A stretch of DNA of 64,000 nucleotides from an uncultured Spirochaetaceae bacterium. Lineage in GTDB: Bacteria > Spirochaetota > Spirochaetia > Treponematales > Treponemataceae. The number at the start of each line of letters is the position of its first letter. Position 1 is the first letter of the stretch. Both the position numbers and the translations under genes were made by a program. The stretch lies in contig CACYWZ010000002.1 of NCBI GenBank assembly GCA_902778325.1, positions 62,001-126,000 on the forward strand, given 5' to 3'. The notes under the pieces were generated by a model. The model was given only the letters and a program-made list of their open reading frames with translations, was not told the origin of the DNA and did not search any database. This document shows, in pieces, positions 1 to 7,025 of the stretch.

Positions 1-1347
1 CTTCTCAACTGGGTGCGAGCAAAGCAGCTCGCAAAGCGAAAACGCCTCTCCGTTTTTTTCTTTGCGGAAAGACTCAAGACGCGACTTTAGAGCCTTCTCA
101 TCGATGAAGAATTGCTTGAAAAGACCGCGGAAAGCCGAAGAAGAGAGCATATCCGAAGAGAACTCGCTCATCGAAAGCGAAGAATATCTTTGCTCCGGAT
201 AAACAGGATAGCGTGCTTGCGGAAAGAAAATATCGCACTTGGCGTCCACTTCCATAAAATCATCTCTTGCCGCTTCCTTCCCGCTTTCAACATTCTTGAC
301 ATACGAGAGCATCAGCTTTTTCACATCAGCAGTAAGAGAGTCGATTCTGCGCTTTGAGCCAAGATTTTGCGAAAGAAGCATTTTGTTAATGCGCTCGCTC
401 AAAACCCTGTTTTGCTCAACGACTTTGTGACCCGCCTGATACAAATACTTCTTGAGATTGACAAGAAAATCGTCCGAGCGCTCAGAGTCTTTTTCGCTCA
501 AAATCTTTTTCACAAGAGAGCCGATTTTGTCATCGCGGTCTTGCGAGATAAAGCGCCAAAACGACTGAAACGACTGCCCTTGAGGACTTTCGCGAAGACG
601 GCGGCTCGTGTCGAGAGTGTAGCCCAAGATTTTTCCGCGGGAAGAGCCTGCGTCATTTTGAGAGCGATAAATGTCCTTCATAATCGCCCTGAAATTGTCC
701 TCGACCTGATGGAAATCGCTCAAAAGGTCACGAGAGCGGCGGCTTATGTCGTCGAGACGCTCCGTAATTTGAACAGATGAATACGTTGGAGCGACTCCGC
801 TTTCGCGAATCTCATTGATTTCGCGCTCAATTTGAGCCTTTTGCGCCTCAAGCTCTGCAATGCGCTCGGCAGGGTCGGCTTTTATATGCTCTTCCAAGTC
901 CTTTAGAGAAGAGAGAATGTTTTTGAATCTCGATTCTGTTCCCACAAAGTCAGTTTTCGAAATATCCTCAAGGTAATTAAAAAGCCGCTCAACACCGGGG
1001 GAAAGCTCCACAAAAAAATCCCCGCTCTCACCCTCGAATCTCCTCAAGTAAGAGCGCGAATCACTGCACCAATAACTGACAAAAAGACGCGCCTTTTCGT
1101 GAGAAGACGAAGCGTCCTCAAAAAGAAGCTCATCGTCTTCAAGTTCGCCCTCTCTTTGCGCGTTCTCGCTCAAAAAAGAGGCAAGGGAGGTTTCTAGTGA
1201 ATCAGAAGGAATAACAGTTGTGTGAGTTGAACGAAATGCACCATAAAGAAAAGAAATCACAGCCTTTGCAGACCGCGATTTCAAAAGCCTGACACCAGAA
1301 TCGTTTTTCAAAAGAAAATCGAAATAGTCAACAGATGTATCTTGCAT
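1..1347 (-). CDS. jetA: DUF3375 protein, JetA-like component of a type I Wadjet system (3' end beyond the window)
   Basis: The frame stays open for 449 codons from an ATG at 1347 to the left edge with no stop, so the C-terminus is missing. The protein matches the DUF3375 layout: an N-terminal helical part (LLKSRSAKAVISFLYGAF, about residues 22-39), then FVGTESRF and a charged coiled coil, then the family block LLSDFHQVEDNFRAI followed by SPQGQSFQSFWRF. DUF3375 proteins are the kleisin-like JetA subunit of type I Wadjet, an SMC-type complex that cleaves circular plasmids together with JetB, JetC and JetD. In Wadjet operons jetA comes first, so the partners would lie left of this window and are not seen. 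The start is 20 bp after the lspA stop, which suggests read-through from lspA. Family assignment is confident; membership of a complete system is inference. Confidence 0.87.
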   Translation of the reverse strand, partial: MQDTSVDYFDFLLKNDSGVRLLKSRSAKAVISFLYGAFRSTHTTVIPSDSLETSLASFLSENAQREGELEDDELLFEDASSSHEKARLFVSYWCSDSRSYLRRFEGESGDFFVELSPGVERLFNYLEDISKTDFVGTESRFKNILSSLKDLEEHIKADPAERIAELEAQKAQIEREINEIRESGVAPTYSSVQITERLDDISRRSRDLLSDFHQVEDNFRAIMKDIYRSQNDAGSSRGKILGYTLDTSRRLRESPQGQSFQSFWRFISQDRDDKIGSLVKKILSEKDSERSDDFLVNLKKYLYQAGHKVVEQNRVLSERINKMLLSQNLGSKRRIDSLTADVKKLMLSYVKNVESGKEAARDDFMEVDAKCDIFFPQARYPVYPEQRYSSLSMSEFSSDMLSSSAFRGLFKQFFIDEKALKSRLESFRKEKNGEAFSLCELLCSHPVEK

Positions 1348-1367
1348 TTTTTCGCCAGAAAAATAAA

Positions 1368-1940
1368 TTATTTTTCGTCTTTAATGCTCGTCAAAAATGA
1401 AATAATAAGCAAAAAGCCGCAGATTAAAATCGAAGCGTCCGCGATATTGAAAGTAGGCCATCTCTCTAAGCCGAAAAGACCGTAAAACTTCACGTCGATG
1501 AAATCAACAACGCCGTCCGCACGGAAAAATCTGTCATACAAATTGCCAAGCCCGCCGCCGATAATGCCGCAAATCGCCCAGCGCTGCAACGTTGTGAAAG
1601 TGTTGTTCCTAAAATAAACCACCATCGCCCAGACAATCACGATAAAAGGCGCGACAGCAAACAAAACCGCTCTCATCTGGTGAGAAAGCGTGTGTCCGAT
1701 ACTGAACGCGACGCCAGGATTCTGAACGTGGATAATGCGCAAAAAATCGCCAAAAAACGAATACGCCGACTCAACGCGGTCGACAACAACAGGAATATTT
1801 TCAATAACCAAAAATTTTGTGATTTGGTCAATCAGAACTACAAAAAACAGAAGCGAAAGAGGAAGCATCTTCGCCAGAACCGCGCTCTGCTCCTTTTGCT
1901 CTGCTGATTTTAGTTCTACGGGAATAGTTTCGTTTGTCAT
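1368..1940 (-). CDS. lspA: Lipoprotein signal peptidase (signal peptidase II)
   Basis: LspA is the inner-membrane aspartyl protease that cuts the signal peptide of diacylated prolipoproteins at the lipobox. At 190 residues it is slightly longer than usual because of a hydrophilic N-terminal extension of about 24 residues. Family motifs are in order: DQITK near 38-42, NPGVAFSIG near 74, GNLYDRFFRADGVVDFID near 132-150 and WPTFNIADASI near 162. The catalytic aspartates are those of the NLYDR and NIAD motifs. About four membrane segments are visible. The ATG at 1940 lies 7 nt after a TATACT box and has no Shine-Dalgarno sequence, so the message may be leaderless. At least two lipobox proteins encoded here (15656 and 31471) are expected substrates. 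Confidence 0.96.
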   Translation of the reverse strand: MTNETIPVELKSAEQKEQSAVLAKMLPLSLLFFVVLIDQITKFLVIENIPVVVDRVESAYSFFGDFLRIIHVQNPGVAFSIGHTLSHQMRAVLFAVAPFIVIVWAMVVYFRNNTFTTLQRWAICGIIGGGLGNLYDRFFRADGVVDFIDVKFYGLFGLERWPTFNIADASILICGFLLIISFLTSIKDEK

Positions 1941-1947
1941 AGAGCAA

Positions 1948-1976
1948 AGTATATTGAGAAAACGTGTTAACGTCTA
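1948..1976 (-). promoter_or_regulatory. lspA promoter
   Basis: On the minus strand TAGACG (1976-1971) is separated by 17 nt from TATACT (1953-1948). The lspA ATG follows the -10 box after only 7 nt, at about the position where transcription would start. Confidence 0.55.
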
Positions 1977-2008
1977 GCGTCCCGACCTTTTCAAAGACTG
2001 CAACGGCG

Positions 2009-2438
2009 TTAACTGGAATTTATTGACTTCTTCACTCGTGCAAAAGCAAATAAATTCCAGTTCATCGTCTTCTTCAGACTGAAGTAACCAATAAATTCCA
2101 GTTAATTGATTTCTTCAGACTGAGGCAACCAATAAATTCCAGTTTATTGACCTCTGCAACAGTGAAGCAAGCGATAAATTCCAGTTCATTGACTGCTTCA
2201 AAGTGAAGAAGCCAATTTCTTGCAGAAAATTGCTTTCTTCAAAGTGAAGCAATCAATTTCGGATTAGAAATTGGCTCATGCAAGACTGCGGCAATCAATT
2301 TCTAACCAAAAATTGCTTTCTTCAAAGTGAAGCAATCAATTTCGGACTAGAAATTGACTCATGCAAGACTGCGGCAATCAATTTCTAACCAGAAACTCTC
2401 TTCTTCAAAGTGAAGCAGTCAATTTCGGATTAGAAACG
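2009..2438. repeat. Palindromic tandem array A, 41/42-bp half-units (83-bp dimer)
   Basis: This array fills most of the 579-bp gap between lspA and the Nif3 gene. The first part repeats ATAAATTCCAGTT, ending at 2062, 2103, 2144 and 2186 (steps 41, 41, 42), each followed by a small hairpin such as CTTCAGACTGAAG. An inverted copy (AACTGGAATTTATT) opens the array at 2011. The second part changes sequence but keeps phase: CTTCAAAGTGAAG recurs at 2237, 2320 and 2403, exactly 83 bp apart, with palindromes of the type CAATTTC-N6-GAAATTG between. The same unit family returns at 63240-63436. No open frame of note crosses it. Confidence 0.85.
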
Positions 2439-2452
2439 TCAATGCAAAATTT

Positions 2453-2506
2453 GTTTCGGAATCTGATTCAACAAAGGCAGATGCTGAATCGAGTTCAGAA
2501 TGACAC
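2453..2506. repeat. Dispersed REP-like element
   Basis: GTTTCGGAATCT, a short spacer and GCAGATGCTGAATCGAGTTC followed by AGAATGACAC also occur with few changes at 53110-53175. It is an imperfect inverted element of the kind scattered between genes in many treponemes and Bacteroidota. It ends 14 bp before the stop codon of the Nif3 gene. Confidence 0.6.
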
Positions 2507-2519
2507 TTGAAGAAAGAGT

Positions 2520-3287
2520 CTAGAGCCCTGTGGGAACGTCGAGGAATACGCATTCCACGCCTTTTTCCTCTTCGAGCTTCGCCTTGACGAGATTTACGCC
2601 GACGGTCTCCGTTTCGTAATGCCCGCCGGCGATGACGGTGATGCCGTTCTCTTCGGCGACGTGGAATTGCTCGTGTCCGATTTCGCCTGTGATGAAAGCG
2701 TCAGCGCCTGCCTCGATTGCCTGGTCAATGTCGTCGCCCGCGCCTCCGGAGATGATTGCGACGCGCGAGATTTCGCTTTTTCCGAACGGGAGGACGTGAA
2801 GAGAGCGAGCGCCTTCGGGGAACGCCTTTGAAACGAGCGCGTCAGCGCTGAGCGGTGAGGGGAGCGTTCCGATTGCGCCGAGCGTCATTCCTCTCCATGT
2901 TCCGAACGGCACTGCGTCTTTGATTCCGAGTCGGGCAGCCATTCCGAAGTTGTTTCCGTAAGGGTTGTTCGCGTCAAGCGGAATGTGGCTTGCGTACAAG
3001 GCGATGTCGTTTTTTATGAGGGAAGCAATGCGCTTGTAGTGTGAGCCTGTGATTGTGGAGCAATCGCCCCAGAAAATGCCGTGATGGACGAACAAAAGCC
3101 CCGCACCCGCTTTTGCGGCTCTCTCGATTGTCGAAAGGCACGCGTCAACGGCAAAGGCGACTTTTGTGATTTGCTTTTTGTCTGGCGCGCTGTTTTGAAC
3201 TTGCACGCCGTTTTTTGAAATATCAAGAGAATAATCGCCGTTTTTCAAAAATGCGTCAAAATAATCATTCAGTTCGTTAAGTGTCAT
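2520..3287 (-). CDS. Nif3-like dinuclear metal-centre protein
   Basis: A 255-residue member of the Nif3/YbgI family (annotated as GTP cyclohydrolase 1 type 2 homolog), which forms hexameric rings with a two-metal site. Metal-ligand motifs are visible: LFVHHGIFWGD near residues 64-74, SHIPLDAN near 99-106, and the C-terminal IAGGHYETETVG near 220-231. Length fits the short form without the inserted PII-like domain. It begins 7 bp after the stop of the upstream gene (3295-4428), so the two are probably co-transcribed. The biochemical role of the family is unsettled; cofactor or NAD metabolism has been suggested for relatives. Confidence 0.92.
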   Translation of the reverse strand: MTLNELNDYFDAFLKNGDYSLDISKNGVQVQNSAPDKKQITKVAFAVDACLSTIERAAKAGAGLLFVHHGIFWGDCSTITGSHYKRIASLIKNDIALYASHIPLDANNPYGNNFGMAARLGIKDAVPFGTWRGMTLGAIGTLPSPLSADALVSKAFPEGARSLHVLPFGKSEISRVAIISGGAGDDIDQAIEAGADAFITGEIGHEQFHVAEENGITVIAGGHYETETVGVNLVKAKLEEEKGVECVFLDVPTGL

Positions 3288-3294
3288 ATCGTCC

Positions 3295-4428
3295 TCATTT
3301 GTACTTTTTTTCGCTTGGCAAGACTTTCGATGAAATCGCGATTTTCGAGCTCAAAATCACGGCTTCTTCTGTGCGGGCGGCAAGAAGACGCGGGATTTTC
3401 TGCTCGCGGTCTTTTCGTCTTCCGTGCAAATATGCCAGAAGCGGGTCGGTCTGCTCGATGCAGCCGTATCCTGCCGGATACACTTCCATCGCGGACATGT
3501 CGAAGTAGCCGCACACCGCTGACGAATAAAGAACAGCCGAAAGAGAGAGGGCGTCTGAGCACATTTCGTCTCCAATCAAGAAGAACGGCTTTCGCCCTTC
3601 GTTGAACTCGCCTGCAAGATACAAAAGCATTGTGTATTCTTTGGCGCATCGTGCCTCGAAGTTTGCTTTTTGCGAGACAACGTCCCAGTTCCCGCTCAAG
3701 TCCGCCATGTTTATCACAAATCGCCTGAAATGCGCTGTGTCCGGGGTGGCTGTAATCCATTTCATATCGCTTGCGAAGAACTCGCCTGCGATGACGGTGT
3801 ATCCGTCGACGGCAAGTTTCTCAAGATACGGGCGGTACATGTCGGTGCTAGCTCTTTTGTCGCCAAGAAAAACAAGGATTGGCTTTCCGTTTTCAAAATT
3901 GCCCGAAATCTCGCTGCCCTCATCTGTTCTGAACGTCACAAAGTCTGTCGAGCCGTCTTTTGGCTCAAACACTGTCAGAACAGCGTCTGCTTTCTCGTAT
4001 TTTGATGTTGTTCGTGTAAAGCCTGTCGAAAACTTTCCTGCGTATTTGTATTCGCTCACTTTTATTCCCGTGTTGTTTATGCGCACGGGCGCAAAGAGCA
4101 AAACTGTCGCTGCTGTCACAATGGACAAGAGCATTGCAAAGACCGAAAAGAACGAAAACACTGGGTGATAATAATCGACGTAAAGGTAAGAGGAAACTTT
4201 GAGCGCGGACGGCACGTTCAGGACGAACGCATAAAAAGCGACGATGCAAATCCAGATTTCAAGCGCTGAAAATCCCCAGATGTAGATGTTCAGAAGCGAT
4301 ATTACAAATGCAATCTGCGGCAATGAAGCAAGGGCATCAATTCGCGCCTGCTTTATGTAAAGAACACGGGCAGAAGAGGCAATAAGCATAAAAAGCACAA
4401 GAAGTTCGCTCAAGGTAATATCACACAT
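3295..4428 (-). CDS. Unknown membrane protein with four N-terminal helices and a hydrolase-like C-terminal domain
   Basis: I do not recognise the family. The first 125 residues contain four hydrophobic segments (about 5-25, 35-56, 57-80 and 92-120). The remaining 250 residues look soluble and start like an alpha/beta-hydrolase fold: GKPILVFLGDKRASTDMYRP followed by LAVDGYTVIAGEF. A convincing nucleophile elbow is not evident, so catalysis is not claimed. The ATG at 4428 lies 6 nt after a TATTAT box, another possible leaderless start, and the gene is divergent from the HDOD gene at 4528. The Nif3 gene follows after 7 bp, so the two form an operon. Confidence 0.55.
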   Translation of the reverse strand: MCDITLSELLVLFMLIASSARVLYIKQARIDALASLPQIAFVISLLNIYIWGFSALEIWICIVAFYAFVLNVPSALKVSSYLYVDYYHPVFSFFSVFAMLLSIVTAATVLLFAPVRINNTGIKVSEYKYAGKFSTGFTRTTSKYEKADAVLTVFEPKDGSTDFVTFRTDEGSEISGNFENGKPILVFLGDKRASTDMYRPYLEKLAVDGYTVIAGEFFASDMKWITATPDTAHFRRFVINMADLSGNWDVVSQKANFEARCAKEYTMLLYLAGEFNEGRKPFFLIGDEMCSDALSLSAVLYSSAVCGYFDMSAMEVYPAGYGCIEQTDPLLAYLHGRRKDREQKIPRLLAARTEEAVILSSKIAISSKVLPSEKKYK

Positions 4429-4514
4429 AGCTTTATAATAGCGAAAAAAGAAAGATGGTGCTACTGTTTTTTCAAAAAGAGAGGGCGAGTCTTTTTTTTT
4501 TGGATTTCTTCTGC

Positions 4515-4520
4515 TATAAT
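4515..4520 (+). promoter_or_regulatory. -10 box of the HDOD gene (leaderless start)
   Basis: TATAAT at 4515-4520 is followed by 7 nt and then the ATG at 4528. There is no purine-rich ribosome-binding site between them; a T-rich tract lies upstream in place of a clear -35 box. Confidence 0.5.
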
Positions 4521-4527
4521 TTTCAGT

Positions 4528-6045
4528 ATGAACACTTCCGCCACTTATACAGTCGATTATAGCAAAGTACAGCGCGCTGTGCAGTCAGGGCTTCCGCTGA
4601 CGCTCACCACGTACAAGCTTCCCCACGAAATGGAAATGTATATGGGCGAAATACTCCGCGCCTTCCTAAAAGAAATCCATCGCGAAGAAATGACCGAATA
4701 TCTGACTTATTCTTTGAGCGAGCTTGTCGGAAACGCAAAAAAAGCCAACACAAAACGTGTTTATTTCAAAGAAAAGGGCTTGGACGTTCACAACCGTCGC
4801 GATTATCTTGAGGGCATGAAGACTTTCAAAAACGACACTCTCGACAATATCCAGCATTATCTCGACGAACAAGAAAAACAAGAGCTTTATGTCAGAATGA
4901 TTCTCCAGATACGCGGAAACAAGGTGAGAATCGAAGTCAGAAACAATGCAAGTCTGTCGTATTTTGAATATGTGCGCATTCACGACAAATTAAGCCGCGC
5001 TCAGCAGTACAAATCTGTTGACCAAGCGCTCAAGCAACTTCTTGACGACAGCGAAGGCGCAGGGCTCGGGCTTGTCATAATGATTTTGATGCTCAAAAAA
5101 CTTGGGCTTAGCGAGGAGTGCTACCAGGTTTTGAGCGAAAGGGGCGAGACAATTTCGCGTCTTGTTTTCCCAATCGACGTTGAGCTAAATAAATCAATCT
5201 CGCTCATTTCGTCTGAGTTTGTAAATCTCATAGATGAGCTTCCTCAATTCCCGGAAAATATCGTTGCAATAAATCGTCTTTTGGATAATCCAATGGCAAA
5301 GATGAGCGATATTGCTGAAAAAATCAGCAACGATGTTTCTCTCACCGCAGATTTGCTCCGCACTGTCAACACAGCGGCTTTTGCACGCACAAACAGATGC
5401 CGCTCAATCGGAGATGCTGTAAAGCTCGTCGGAATCCGCGGAATCAAGAATATGCTCTTTTCGATTGGCTCAATAAAGAACCTCACACCAGACGGCGACA
5501 AGCAGACCGCGCGTAAAAAAGAGCTTTGGACACACGCTTACAAAACAGCGTTCTACTCATACAACATTGCACGAAATCTCTTTTCGGACGAGCGCGAATG
5601 TGTGGAAGATTCTTATGTGTGCGGACTTTTGCACGATATGGGAAAAATCATTTTTGAAACATCGCACCCTGATGTTATCGAAAAACTGAAAACACTTCTT
5701 GCAGGAAAAGGCGTGAGCAACGAAATGTTTGAAAAACTCATCGCTGGCGTTGACCATTCAGAAATCGGCGCTCTAATCGCTGAAAAATGGAACTTCCCAG
5801 AGCCGATTATCGCTGTCATTCGCTATCACCACACGCCAGAAGAAGCGCCAGAGGCTTTGAGAAGCCTTTCATCTGTGGTTTATCTTTCTGATATGATTTT
5901 GCATTATCAGGCCGGTGAGATTTCCTTTGACGAAATCGACTGCGATGTTCTTTCAAGGCTTCGATTAACACGCGAGGAGCAGTTCAAAACTTTGAGTGAT
6001 TCAATCCGCGTAGCATTCGAAGCACAAGAAAAATCAGGGCAGTAA
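4528..6045 (+). CDS. HDOD-domain signalling protein with an N-terminal GHKL-ATPase-like domain
   Basis: The 505-residue protein has two parts. Residues about 60-215 resemble a histidine-kinase-type ATPase fold: an N-box-like ELVGNAKKAN near 65-74, IEVRNNASL near 135 and a glycine lid-like DDSEGAGLGLVIM near 173-185. No phosphoacceptor domain is present. Residues about 235-460 form an HDOD domain with the HD pair in LLHDMGKIIFE (H369, D370), H410 and HH at 434-435. HDOD proteins usually act in signalling or gene regulation and many lack hydrolase activity; here several HD-type histidines remain. No transmembrane segment is seen, so it should be cytoplasmic. It is a single-gene unit with a leaderless-type start and convergent neighbours downstream. 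Confidence 0.85.
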   Translation: MNTSATYTVDYSKVQRAVQSGLPLTLTTYKLPHEMEMYMGEILRAFLKEIHREEMTEYLTYSLSELVGNAKKANTKRVYFKEKGLDVHNRRDYLEGMKTFKNDTLDNIQHYLDEQEKQELYVRMILQIRGNKVRIEVRNNASLSYFEYVRIHDKLSRAQQYKSVDQALKQLLDDSEGAGLGLVIMILMLKKLGLSEECYQVLSERGETISRLVFPIDVELNKSISLISSEFVNLIDELPQFPENIVAINRLLDNPMAKMSDIAEKISNDVSLTADLLRTVNTAAFARTNRCRSIGDAVKLVGIRGIKNMLFSIGSIKNLTPDGDKQTARKKELWTHAYKTAFYSYNIARNLFSDERECVEDSYVCGLLHDMGKIIFETSHPDVIEKLKTLLAGKGVSNEMFEKLIAGVDHSEIGALIAEKWNFPEPIIAVIRYHHTPEEAPEALRSLSSVVYLSDMILHYQAGEISFDEIDCDVLSRLRLTREEQFKTLSDSIRVAFEAQEKSGQ

Positions 6046-6055
6046 TCAAGAACAT

Positions 6056-6466
6056 TCACAAGAGCGCTTTTTGGAAAAACATTTCCATTGGCTGCTCTTC
6101 AAGAACAAGAGCGCCACAATCTTTGTAGCCAAGTTTTCTGTAAAAATGCTGCGAAGTTTCGTCAACCTGCGTTGAAACAAGAACAAGGTGAAATCCTTTT
6201 TCTTTCATATCGCTTTCCCAAAACTCCATCAGCGCTTTTCCATAGCCCTTTTTCTGTTCGCTCCAGTCCACAAAAAGCATTGTGCAAAAAGGTGTGTTGT
6301 CCCAAAACAAATTATAGCGCAACAATGCACACGGCTTTCCATCTGCAAAAAGCACATATCCCGTTTTGTCACGCACTTTCTTTTCAAACTCGTCTTCGCT
6401 CAAATGCTTGTCGAGACTGAACCAAAAATCTTTGTCACTTTTTTCAACGTATCGTATTTCTGTCAT
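6056..6466 (-). CDS. GNAT-family N-acetyltransferase
   Basis: A 136-residue single-domain acetyltransferase. The acetyl-CoA-binding stretch is seen as WSEQKKGYGKALMEFWES near residues 68-85, a variant of the Q/RxxGxG/A motif, followed by the late strand LVLVSTQVDETSQHFYRKLGY typical of motif B. Substrate is unknown. It is convergent with the HDOD gene (10 bp between stops) and lies 28 bp after the stop of another GNAT gene (6495-6965), with which it may share a transcript. Confidence 0.88.
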   Translation of the reverse strand: MTEIRYVEKSDKDFWFSLDKHLSEDEFEKKVRDKTGYVLFADGKPCALLRYNLFWDNTPFCTMLFVDWSEQKKGYGKALMEFWESDMKEKGFHLVLVSTQVDETSQHFYRKLGYKDCGALVLEEQPMEMFFQKALL

Positions 6467-6494
6467 ATTTTATCTCTCCCTGTTATCTGCATTC

Positions 6495-6965
6495 TCAACA
6501 ATGTTCCAGCACAATATCTCGCTTGTAGACTAACGACATATCACCATTTCGGTCTTTCAGTGTGGTGTAGAATGTGTAACCGAAGTTTTCGTAAAGCCCT
6601 TTTTGGTCTGTGGAAATATAAATCGTCTTTATGCCTTGAGACTTTGCAATTGGATAGATGTGGTTAAAGAGCTTTTCTATATTGCGCTTTCCCCGATATT
6701 GCGAGAAGGTGAACACAAAGCCTATCCATGGCGTTAGTTCAGTGTCGTCTATGTCGTCAGTTTCAGCGAATGTGCAAAACGAAACAAGGTTGTTCTCATC
6801 TGTGAGCAAGAAAACCTTTGAGCTTTTTCCGCACAACTTATAGAAATCGCTTGTAGACAAAAGCTCACAAAGATATTTTCCCGCTATCCATTTCGCTTTG
6901 CCTATTTCGCCAATCCAATAATCTTTGTTTTCTGTTTCTGATATTTCTCTGATTATCATTTTCAT
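6495..6965 (-). CDS. GNAT-family N-acetyltransferase
   Basis: About 156 residues. The fold signature is FVFTFSQYRGKRNIEKLFNHI, then IKTIYISTDQKGLYENFGY, the usual order of the acetyl-CoA-binding helix and the C-terminal strand and helix of GNAT enzymes. The ATG at 6965 was chosen over a GTG three codons upstream because that GTG lies within the terminator stem of the receptor gene. A second ATG at 6959 is also possible. No strong ribosome-binding site is visible. Substrate is unknown. Confidence 0.8.
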   Translation of the reverse strand: MKMIIREISETENKDYWIGEIGKAKWIAGKYLCELLSTSDFYKLCGKSSKVFLLTDENNLVSFCTFAETDDIDDTELTPWIGFVFTFSQYRGKRNIEKLFNHIYPIAKSQGIKTIYISTDQKGLYENFGYTFYTTLKDRNGDMSLVYKRDIVLEHC

Positions 6966-6999
6966 AAAAAGCACGACCGCAGCTAAAAACTACGGTCGT
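6966..6999 (-). terminator. Intrinsic terminator of the chemotaxis receptor gene
   Basis: ACGACCG (6973-6979) pairs with CGGTCGT (6993-6999). On the minus strand the stem is followed by GCTTTTT directly before the ATG of the next gene. Confidence 0.75.
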
Positions 7000-7025
7000 C
7001 TCGTCAAAAAGCAGTTTAGTTGCTG

